28,274 bases of DNA. Origin: Psychrobacter sp. UBA6766 (lineage in GTDB: Bacteria > Pseudomonadota > Gammaproteobacteria > Pseudomonadales > Moraxellaceae). How positions within the stretch are numbered: position 1 is the first letter of the stretch; each line of letters starts with the position of its first letter. The notes beneath the pieces are model-generated. The model searched no databases, was not told the DNA's origin, and worked only from the letters and a program-made list of their open reading frames with translations. Positions 16,304 to 23,004 of the stretch are shown piece by piece. Location of the stretch: NCBI RefSeq assembly GCF_002453355.1, contig NZ_DKGQ01000032.1, forward strand, positions 1 through 28,274, given 5' to 3'. Made by a program: the position numbers and the translations under genes.

Positions 16304-16358
16304 TTGTCTTCCCTTTATTAAAATTCTATATTTTGGACCAAAGCAGGTTTAATCTAAT

Positions 16359-16387
16359 TTGATAGAAAACCCTTGCTCATTAATCAA
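16359..16387 (-). promoter_or_regulatory. Possible promoter of the otsBA glycan operon
   Basis: On the minus strand TTGATT (16387-16382) and TATCAA (16364-16359) are 17 bases apart, about 55 bases before the otsB GTG. The C just before the -10 (CTATCAA) would also suit a stationary-phase sigma factor. This is sequence resemblance only. Confidence 0.35.
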
Positions 16388-16444
16388 AGTTAATTAATCA
16401 AATCCAATCTATTAAAGTTAAGCGAACAAAACTAATTAACGAAG

Positions 16445-16482
16445 CTAAGCAATAGAAACTAAGCAATAGAAACTAAGCAATC
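16445..16482. repeat. 14-bp tandem repeat, 2.7 copies
   Basis: CTAAGCAATAGAAA occurs exactly at 16445-16458 and 16459-16472, followed by a partial third copy to 16482. It lies in the divergent spacer between otsB and the M14 carboxypeptidase gene. The flanking sequence is rich in TTAAT and AATCAA words but not obviously periodic. Confidence 0.75.
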
Positions 16483-16600
16483 AAGCTTCATAATAAGTTT
16501 GGCATAAAGTCTGTCATACTGCGATGGACAAAATGTCGTATTTAGTATAAGTTTTTTTAGTATCTGTCTTTTAATTTACAAAAATCATTAAGGAAAGGTT

Positions 16601-17728
16601 ATGCACATCACCGCAAATTTTGATGCAGGAAATATTGACGTTATCAATGCAGAAGATAAAACAAACATCCAATTGGCGATTCGTCCGGACGTTGGCGAAG
16701 AATTTTTTCAGTGGTTTAACTTTCGTCTATCAGGTGAAGTGGGCGAGCAGTATGTGTTAAATATTATAAATGCAGGGGAGGCGTCCTACCTTGCAGGTTG
16801 GGAGGATTACCAAGCGGTAGCTTCTTATGATCGCGAGTATTGGTTCCGTCTGCCGACCTCTTATAAAGATGGCAAGTTGACCATCACGGCAGAATTGGCG
16901 TGTGAAAGTATTCAGATTGCGTATTTTGCCCCGTACAGTTATGAGCGTCACCAAGACTTATTAGCGGCCGTCCAAGTGCACCCGATAGTGTGTTTGGAGC
17001 ATTTAGGCGAAACCCTTGATAAGCGCGACTTAACTTTGGTAAAAGTGGGTAATGGAGATACTAAGAAGCGCAGTATTTGGATTACGGCGCGTCAGCATCC
17101 GGGTGAAACGATGGCCGAATGGTTGGTTGAGGGATTATTAAACAGTTTGTTAGACGAAGATAATGCCACTGCTAAGCTGTTATTAGAAAAAGCCAATTTT
17201 TATATTGTGCCAAATATGAACCCTGATGGCAGTGTGCGCGGCCATCTTCGTACCAATGCCGTAGGGACAAATCTAAACCGAGAATGGGCAAATCCAAGCT
17301 TAGAAAAAAGCCCTGAGGTGTTTCATGTCATCAAAAAGATGGAAGAAACTGGCGTTGACTTATTTTATGATGTGCACGGCGATGAAGCGCTACCTTATGT
17401 TTTCCTTGCTGGCTCGCAGGGGACACCAAGCTATAACGACCGCCTTGCACGTTTACGTGATAAATTTTCAGACGTTTTAAAATTGGCCAGTGCCGATTTT
17501 CAATCTGAATTTGGCTATGACATTGATGCGCCGGGCACCGCAAACATGACGATCGCCACGCACTGGGTAGCTGAACGTTTTGATTGTCTTGCCAACACCT
17601 TAGAGATGCCGTTTAAAGACAATAATAATTTACCTTTTGAGGATACAGGCTGGTCACCAGAGCGTTCTATTAAATTAGGTGAAGCTTCGTTAGTTGCTAT
17701 GCTTGCGGTCGTTGATGAGTTACGTTAA
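16601..17728 (+). CDS. M14-family zinc carboxypeptidase (cytosolic carboxypeptidase-like)
   Basis: The 375-residue product has no signal peptide. A beta-rich N-terminal domain (about 1-125) precedes an M14 peptidase domain, the layout of the cytosolic carboxypeptidase (AGBL/CCP, M14_6) group. Zinc ligands are H166 and E169 in HPGE and H259 in YDVHGDE. Substrate-binding residues lie in NPDG (207-210) and TNLNREW (223-229), and the C-terminal LEMPFKDN holds the catalytic Glu. The bacterial substrates of this group are poorly known; side-chain or polyglutamate-like tails are possible. AAGGAAAGG gives a strong ribosome binding site. It stands alone between divergent otsB and convergent cadR. Confidence 0.9.
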   Translation: MHITANFDAGNIDVINAEDKTNIQLAIRPDVGEEFFQWFNFRLSGEVGEQYVLNIINAGEASYLAGWEDYQAVASYDREYWFRLPTSYKDGKLTITAELACESIQIAYFAPYSYERHQDLLAAVQVHPIVCLEHLGETLDKRDLTLVKVGNGDTKKRSIWITARQHPGETMAEWLVEGLLNSLLDEDNATAKLLLEKANFYIVPNMNPDGSVRGHLRTNAVGTNLNREWANPSLEKSPEVFHVIKKMEETGVDLFYDVHGDEALPYVFLAGSQGTPSYNDRLARLRDKFSDVLKLASADFQSEFGYDIDAPGTANMTIATHWVAERFDCLANTLEMPFKDNNNLPFEDTGWSPERSIKLGEASLVAMLAVVDELR

Positions 17729-17745
17729 TTGCTGATTTGGCGTTA

Positions 17746-17820
17746 GGGTGTGTCTTAGCTTGATTATTTCACGTTAATTTATCTCATTTTTAGCTTTATT
17801 TTTAAAGTGAAGACACGCCT
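17746..17820 (+). terminator. Possible long stem-loop after the M14 gene
   Basis: GGGTGTGTCTT (17746-17756) pairs with AAGACACGCCT (17810-17820) apart from its first base and one G-U pair, around a 53-base AT-rich loop containing a smaller CTTTA/TAAAG hairpin. It starts 18 bases after the stop codon. The loop is long and the T-run short, so assignment is tentative. Confidence 0.35.
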
Positions 17821-17831
17821 TTAACCATTTA

Positions 17832-17856
17832 TTTATAGCCTGAACACAGGCATAAA
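17832..17856 (-). terminator. Hairpin downstream of cadR
   Basis: Arms TTTATAGCCTG (17832-17842) and CAGGCATAAA (17847-17856) pair with one bulged base around the loop AACA, 35 bases beyond the cadR stop. The stem is compact with a GC core. The minus-strand exit is AT-rich rather than pure T. Confidence 0.45.
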
Positions 17857-17890
17857 CACACTTCTGGCGTCGCTGCTTTTATCTTAAATT

Positions 17891-18313
17891 TTACTTATGG
17901 CAAGCGTTATCAGCAAGGGTGTTTAAAATCCCGCACGACACCGCCGCTGCACTGTTGACACATTTTTGTCGCAGTGTCGTTAGATGCTGTTCTAATTGTG
18001 CTAGCTCCTCCATGCGTATTTCTACCGCGCGAATATGCTCATCCAATAAGTTGTCTACATCGCCGCAGTCTCTGTCAGGCTCATCCCAATATTGCAGCAA
18101 GGTTCGTACTTCGTTCAAAGTCATATCGAGCGTACGACAATGTAAGATAAATTGCAGACGCTCGATGTGCTCCTCACGATATAAGCGGTAATTCCCTTGG
18201 CTACGGGAAGGCTTGGGTAATAAGCCTTCTTTTTCATAATAGCGAATGGTTTCCACAGTGGCACCTGTACGTTTGGCAAGCTCACCGATTTTAATTGGCA
18301 CTTTTACTGTCAT
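17891..18313 (-). CDS. cadR: Cd(II)/Pb(II)/Zn(II)-responsive MerR-family regulator
   Basis: The 140-residue product begins with the MerR helix-turn-helix (KIGELAKRTGATVETIRYYE, residues 8-27; NYRLYREEHIERL, 41-53), followed by the dimer helix (about 82-118) and a Cys-rich tail. Cysteines at 83, 118, 127 and 138 fit the CadR/PbrR pattern of metal ligands (DCGD at 82-85, CG at 127-128, ACHK at the end). Such proteins bind the spacer of a 19-20 bp promoter and untwist it when Cd, Pb or Zn binds. It is divergent from cadA, whose promoter carries the expected operator (18580-18610). GGAGAG lies nine bases before the ATG. Confidence 0.92.
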   Translation of the reverse strand: MTVKVPIKIGELAKRTGATVETIRYYEKEGLLPKPSRSQGNYRLYREEHIERLQFILHCRTLDMTLNEVRTLLQYWDEPDRDCGDVDNLLDEHIRAVEIRMEELAQLEQHLTTLRQKCVNSAAAVSCGILNTLADNACHK

Positions 18314-18383
18314 AAATAACGCTCTCCACTCTTCATATCGTCAGTGTCAGTTAAAGATAAAATCGTTACATTAATCGTTATGT

Positions 18384-18449
18384 GCGACTGATATAAATTC
18401 TCCTTGCTTGCTGTTATCACAGAGGCTACGAAAAATTTATATCAGTCGC
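18384..18449. repeat. 66-bp element with perfect 16-bp inverted ends
   Basis: GCGACTGATATAAATT (18384-18399) is repeated exactly in inverted orientation at 18434-18449 around a 34-base centre. The ends are too long and exact for chance. It has no T-run beyond either end, so it does not look like a terminator. It lies between the divergent cadR and cadA promoters, where such spacers are normally under about 120 bases; here the spacer is 322. It could be a REP-like or MITE-like insertion, or a large binding site. Confidence 0.7.
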
Positions 18450-18579
18450 CCTGTGTCGCTCTGTGTTTCTCTTTAAAGTGAATCTACTATAAATCATGAC
18501 TTCTAAAATTTTAAACCATAAAGTGACAATAAGGTTTAAGGTTGGAAAAATCAAACCTTAGTTTTGCTCGTCATTAGCC

Positions 18580-18610
18580 TTGACTCTAAAGCCACTACAG
18601 GGTTCATAAT
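18580..18610 (+). promoter_or_regulatory. cadA promoter with CadR operator (19-bp spacer)
   Basis: TTGACT at 18580-18585 and CATAAT at 18605-18610 are separated by 19 bases, the overlong spacer diagnostic of MerR-regulated promoters. An imperfect dyad with ends ACTCT and AGGGT (18583-18603) fills the spacer, like known CadR/PbrR operators. The cadA ATG with AAGGA follows at 18636. Confidence 0.82.
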
Positions 18611-18635
18611 ACCTTAAATATAAGGAAAAATTATT

Positions 18636-20819
18636 ATGCAATATCGTATTGAAGGAATGGATTGCGCCAGTTGCGTTGGCAAAATTGAAACTGCGCTTGC
18701 CCGTATGTCCGGCGTTACTGACGTGCAGGTGAATTTTGCGACAGAAAAGTTAGAATTGACACTAGCGCCCGATGCCACCACTCAGCGCAGTGATGTCGAA
18801 AAAACCATCAAGCGCTTGGGGTTTGGCATCACTGATTATGCCGACAAAAAAACGGCTGCGGATACCAGTAGCGATGATAACCATCAAGACGCCCTATTAG
18901 CTGAAAAGCGTTGGTGGCAAACGTTAAAAGGCAAGCAGGTCGTTGGCCTCGGTATTTTGATGAGTGTTGCCTACGCCATATCATTACTTTCTCCTGCTTA
19001 CGGGGTATGGGTATTTGCGGTAGCGGTGCTGGCTGGTGTTTATTCATTTGCCCGTAAAGCTGCGGTACTGGCGATGTCAGGGTCGCCTTTTTCAATTGAA
19101 ATGTTGATGTCAGTCGCGGCACTTGGCGCGCTTATCATCGGTGAGGCTGAAGAGGCCGCTGCCGTTGTCTTCTTGTTTTCAGTCGGTGAGCTTTTAGAGA
19201 GCGTGGCGGCGGATCGGGCGCGTGCTGGCATCAGAGCCTTGGCCTCACTGGTACCAAAGACGGCGGTGTTGCTTGATGCACAAGGCGGCCAGCGTAACGT
19301 TCCTGCGGCATCGCTGCAGGTGAATGATATGGTACTCGTACGCCCGGGCGACAAGGTATCTGCCGATGGCGTTATTACGCAGGGTACATCCAGCCTTGAT
19401 GATTCGCCCATTACTGGCGAGTCTATCCCTGTGGTTAAAGCGCTAGGCGAAAAAGTGTTTGCCGGTTCGATTAACTTAGATGGCGCATTACAGGTGCGCG
19501 TGCAAAAAACAGCATCTGACAATACCATTGCACGCATTATTGAGCTGGTAGAGGAAGCTCAAGCATCCAAAGCCCCTACGGCGCGTTTTATTGAGAAATT
19601 TAGTCGCTACTATACGCCAACCGTGATGGCGCTCGCCTTATTGGTTATTATTATTCCGCCGTTAGTCATGGGCGGCGCGTGGGCGACGTGGCTGTATCGC
19701 GGTTTGGCATTGCTGCTGATTGCCTGTCCCTGTGCACTTGTGCTATCGACACCGGCTGCCGTCGCGTCAGGTTTGGCTGTCGGCGCGCGTCGTGGATTGC
19801 TTATCAAGGGCGGAAGCGCTTTAGAAATTATTGGCCGTGTGAATACGGTTGCTTTTGACAAGACGGGCACCCTAACCGAAGGCAAGCCACGCGTTACCGA
19901 TGTTGTTGCCTTTGCCAATACGCGTTCAGATTTTCAAGGTGAGAATGGAATATTAGCGTTATTTGCCAGTGTTGAGTCGGGTTCGAATCACCCGCTTGCA
20001 AACGCCATTGTAGAGCACGCAAAAGCCGCTGGTCTTGTCGTACCTAAAGCTTCTAGTGCTCGTGCTACTGCTGGTAAGGCAGTTCATGCAACAGTGGCAG
20101 AGCGGGTTTTAGCGATTGCTTCGCCGGTTTACGCGGCTACAGAGGCTTTATTATCAGCCAAACAACAAGCACAAATCGAAGCGCTACAAAATGAAGGCAA
20201 AACCGTTTCGGTGCTGTTCGACGAGAAAAGTCGTGAGGCTCTTGGTTTAGTCGCATTACGAGATGAGTTGCGAGAAGATGCGCAACAAGGCGTGGCTCAG
20301 CTTAAAGAGATGGGCGTGCGCTCGGTGATGCTCACAGGCGATAATCGCTTGACGGCTAACGCGCTCGCAAGTCATTTAGACATAGAATGGAAGGCAGAGC
20401 TGTTGCCCGAAGACAAGCTACGTCTGCTTAGCGAGATGAAAGATAATACAGAAATAGCCATGGTGGGTGATGGGATTAATGATGCGCCAGCGCTTGCAAC
20501 CGCCGATGTTGGCATTGCAATGGGCGGTGGTACTGATGTCGCTATTGAGACGGCAGACGTTGCCTTATTAAAAAGCCGCGTAACGGACGTCGCTCAGCTA
20601 ATTGCTCTATCGCGTGCCACTTTATCCAATATTCATCAAAACGTGATTTTCGCGCTCGGTCTTAAAAGCATATTTCTTATCACGACCGTACTGGGTATAA
20701 CAGGACTATGGATTGCTGTGTTGGCCGATACGGGCGCTACCGTCCTTGTCACACTAAATGCTTTGCGATTACTACGTTTTAAAGGCGCTCGTCCAATGGT
20801 CACGGCACCTAAAAACTAA
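18636..20819 (+). CDS. cadA: Cd/Zn/Pb-exporting P1B-2 ATPase
   Basis: The 727-residue inner-membrane pump exports divalent soft metals at the cost of ATP. Domain order: an HMA domain with GMDCASC at 7-13, transmembrane helices, a TGES actuator motif near residue 262, the membrane CPC metal site at 364-366, the phosphorylated D408 in DKTGT, the SNHPLA nucleotide-domain motif near 450, and GDGINDAP. The last helices carry a Lys in FALGLKSIF and an Asp in LADTGATV, the P1B-2 signature that separates Zn/Cd/Pb pumps from copper pumps. The length is typical. Expression is predicted to depend on cadR through the operator just upstream. ZntA would be an equivalent name. Confidence 0.94.
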   Translation: MQYRIEGMDCASCVGKIETALARMSGVTDVQVNFATEKLELTLAPDATTQRSDVEKTIKRLGFGITDYADKKTAADTSSDDNHQDALLAEKRWWQTLKGKQVVGLGILMSVAYAISLLSPAYGVWVFAVAVLAGVYSFARKAAVLAMSGSPFSIEMLMSVAALGALIIGEAEEAAAVVFLFSVGELLESVAADRARAGIRALASLVPKTAVLLDAQGGQRNVPAASLQVNDMVLVRPGDKVSADGVITQGTSSLDDSPITGESIPVVKALGEKVFAGSINLDGALQVRVQKTASDNTIARIIELVEEAQASKAPTARFIEKFSRYYTPTVMALALLVIIIPPLVMGGAWATWLYRGLALLLIACPCALVLSTPAAVASGLAVGARRGLLIKGGSALEIIGRVNTVAFDKTGTLTEGKPRVTDVVAFANTRSDFQGENGILALFASVESGSNHPLANAIVEHAKAAGLVVPKASSARATAGKAVHATVAERVLAIASPVYAATEALLSAKQQAQIEALQNEGKTVSVLFDEKSREALGLVALRDELREDAQQGVAQLKEMGVRSVMLTGDNRLTANALASHLDIEWKAELLPEDKLRLLSEMKDNTEIAMVGDGINDAPALATADVGIAMGGGTDVAIETADVALLKSRVTDVAQLIALSRATLSNIHQNVIFALGLKSIFLITTVLGITGLWIAVLADTGATVLVTLNALRLLRFKGARPMVTAPKN

Positions 20820-20958
20820 GAGTCTATTTATTTATAAAAGCCTATCTACAAATTATTCTAAAAAAACTGATAACTATTATTCTTTAAATTGTTGCTTTTA
20901 ACGACTTCTATATCGATTTATCTATATTTAAATGGTTATCGCAGCTTTTATAAACAGG

Positions 20959-21732
20959 TTAAAACAGCACATTGATGTTTCTTATAATCATTATTAGACC
21001 GCTGATGACCATGAGCATGAGCAGCATGACTCTAAACTGACTGATGGTCATGCCCGCCAAAAAGCGTTTGCCAATGATATTGCCGACGACAGCACCTAGC
21101 CCTAGTACAAGCCCATATATCCAAAGCTGCGCTGTAAATACACCAAAAAAAGTGTAGCTGCCAATTTGTATAATACCCACAAAAAAAGAATTGGCGGTTT
21201 TGGTGGCAATCAGACTTTCTTTTTCTAGCCCCGCATTCATATAAAAAGGGTTGAGGATAGGACCGAGACCACCGACCAAGGTGCTCATAAAAGCAATGAC
21301 AAAACCCAAAGGTATAAAGCCTATTTTTGGCATAGCAAAGGTTTTATCGACTTTACCGAACCTATATTGGAAGATGGTAGATACCAAAAATACGCCAACC
21401 AATAACTGAATCCAGCCGGCATCCAAACGACTAAAGACCAATGCGGCAAGCCACGCCCCTACGATGGCACTTGGGACATAGTATCTGGTCAAAGACCAAT
21501 CAATATCATGCCAAAATAAATAGAGCCGTGAAGCATTGCTAATAAGTGTCGCCAAATTAATCACCGGCGGCGTAACCGCTGTTCCTATCATTGAAGATGT
21601 GACAGGTATCAGCAGCATAGCACCGCCACCACCTGATACTGTAGAGATGATAAAAGCAATCATGCCAGCGACAAACAAGCCTGCTAAGTGCCAATTCGGG
21701 ATAGTTTGCAATAGCTCTAAAACATCGGTCAC
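20959..21732 (-). CDS. TSUP/TauE-SafE family membrane transporter
   Basis: The 257-residue product is almost wholly hydrophobic, with about seven to eight predicted helices. A Ser/Gly-rich loop after helix 1 (STVSGGGGAMLLIP, about 30-43) and a matching second-half loop (STLVGGLGPILNPF, about 150-163) mark the two inverted halves of the TSUP family. Members export sulfite, sulfonates or other small organic anions. It converges with cadA across a 139-base AT-rich gap. That gap has an 11-bp inverted repeat at its two ends (20831-20841 and 20944-20954), which could help end transcription. There is no direct sign of a metal link; the location may be incidental. Confidence 0.88.
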   Translation of the reverse strand: MTDVLELLQTIPNWHLAGLFVAGMIAFIISTVSGGGGAMLLIPVTSSMIGTAVTPPVINLATLISNASRLYLFWHDIDWSLTRYYVPSAIVGAWLAALVFSRLDAGWIQLLVGVFLVSTIFQYRFGKVDKTFAMPKIGFIPLGFVIAFMSTLVGGLGPILNPFYMNAGLEKESLIATKTANSFFVGIIQIGSYTFFGVFTAQLWIYGLVLGLGAVVGNIIGKRFLAGMTISQFRVMLLMLMVISGLIMIIRNINVLF

Positions 21733-22013
21733 TATAAAATCCTATTTCATGGATGACATCGGGTAATAACCCCAGTTGAACAAATTACCTTTAAATAATT
21801 AAAAGTATGATAATGACAAGATTGTAATCTTAACGTCATCTGTCAGTCAGATAGCATCACGTATCATTATAATGATATTAGGTGGGTTCAAGCGTACAGC
21901 TTATTGTTCTATGGTCTTTTAGAAGTAATTTTTTAAACATTGCTTTCCCACGCCCTAGTTTAGGCTATAAATTTGAGATTTAATATTAAACAATAAATGA
22001 CGAGAGGGTATGT

Positions 22014-22643
22014 ATGAAACCTTATAACCATAACTTAACTTTTAAGCAGCATAAATTGTTTGGTGCGCTTATCCTACTGGCAGCGACATCGTCGTTATTT
22101 GCTTGTAGCGAAACCAATACCACCGCTGCAACTACAACGCCCGTGGAAAGGGTAACAGACAGCCAGAATTCACAATTCCAAACGCCTCAAGTCAATGCTA
22201 CCAGTATTACCGATACGAGCAGCCTGAACAGTGAAGCGCTGAAAAACGTCTCTGCTACGGTGTATAAAGATGCCAATTGTGGCTGCTGTAAAGAATGGAT
22301 TCACCATGCCGAGCATCACGGTATGAGCGCGGCGGGGCAAGATGTCGCCGACTTAGCTGTTTTCAAAGAGCGCTATGGCGTCCCTAGTAATATGCGCTCT
22401 TGTCACACGGCGGTCACGACCGATGGTTATGTATTCGAAGGTCATGTGCCTGCCAAGTATATAGCCCAGTTTCTAGCCAATCCTCCAAGCGAGGCTATTG
22501 GCCTTGCCGTTCCGGGTATGCCAGTGGGTAGCCCTGGTATGGAGTACCAAAATAAATTCTCATCCTATCAAGTGATGCAAATCAACAAAGACGGTAGCAC
22601 GGCGGTTTATGCTGAGATTGATAGTCCCAAAGCCCAATTATAG
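22014..22643 (+). CDS. DUF411 metal-binding lipoprotein, copper-linked
   Basis: The 209-residue product has a 30-residue signal sequence ending in LFAC, so Cys31 should be lipidated. A Thr/Ser-rich linker runs to about 78. The DUF411 domain then shows VYKDANCGCCKEW, with C89, C91 and C92, His-rich HHAEHHG at 97-103, and CH at 130-131, all likely metal ligands. DUF411 proteins accompany copper and silver resistance genes and are thought to bind metal in the periplasm or at the outer membrane. GAGAGGG lies just before the ATG. It is followed by a small His/Met-rich frame and a Cu(I) ATPase on the same strand, making a three-part copper group. Confidence 0.88.
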   Translation: MKPYNHNLTFKQHKLFGALILLAATSSLFACSETNTTAATTTPVERVTDSQNSQFQTPQVNATSITDTSSLNSEALKNVSATVYKDANCGCCKEWIHHAEHHGMSAAGQDVADLAVFKERYGVPSNMRSCHTAVTTDGYVFEGHVPAKYIAQFLANPPSEAIGLAVPGMPVGSPGMEYQNKFSSYQVMQINKDGSTAVYAEIDSPKAQL

Positions 22644-22717
22644 GTGAAAAGATGACTTTCGCCCTTCATCACTATATCGTTAATAACAATAAGGAAATGA
22701 AATAGGAAGAAATCATA

Positions 22718-22879
22718 ATGATTATCATAATGCACGCTATGACCAATGGCGCTATGCATGGCATGAGGCACGGCATGGGTTGAAAAGGCTCGCTCGTCTA
22801 TGGATTGTTTATGCTACTGGTTTTTATAGTGCTGGTACTCACAATTATGGCACTGCTTAAGTACTTGCGTAATGATTGA
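22718..22879 (+). pseudogene. Small His/Met-rich membrane protein interrupted by in-frame TGA
   Basis: Starting at ATG 22718, seven bases after AGGAAGA, the frame encodes 21 residues rich in Met and His (MHGMRHGMG at the end of this part). It then meets TGA at 22781-22783 and continues in the same frame for 31 codons encoding one transmembrane helix (YGLFMLLVFIVLVLTIMALL) and a KYLRND tail, ending at TGA 22877-22879. The two halves together look like one small copper-cluster membrane protein, in which a Trp codon TGG would be natural at the TGA. I infer a point nonsense mutation, or a sequencing error; readthrough is less likely. It lies between the DUF411 and Cu ATPase genes. Confidence 0.6.
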
Positions 22880-23004
22880 ATCTTATAAAAATAGAATGTT
22901 AAAAGAATAAATGTAAAGGGAGAAGAATAGTGGTCAAGGGTTGATAATAAGGCGGGAAAGGCTTTATTTACCATCTGTGCTTACTGTTTTCAAGGAATAA
23001 TTTT

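Noticed and set aside
19040..19537. 165-residue frame antisense to cadA
   Set aside because: It is the mirror of conserved P-type ATPase codons and has Ser/Thr/Ala-rich shadow composition with no ribosome binding site.
20831..20954. 124-base segment with 11-bp inverted ends as a MITE
   Set aside because: The ends are AT-rich (TTTATAAAAGC) and there is no flanking target duplication; chance or a weak convergent terminator is as likely.
22781..22783. TGA as a selenocysteine codon in the small His/Met-rich protein
   Set aside because: No selenocysteine insertion hairpin is evident after it, and Trp is the natural residue at that place; a nonsense change is simpler.
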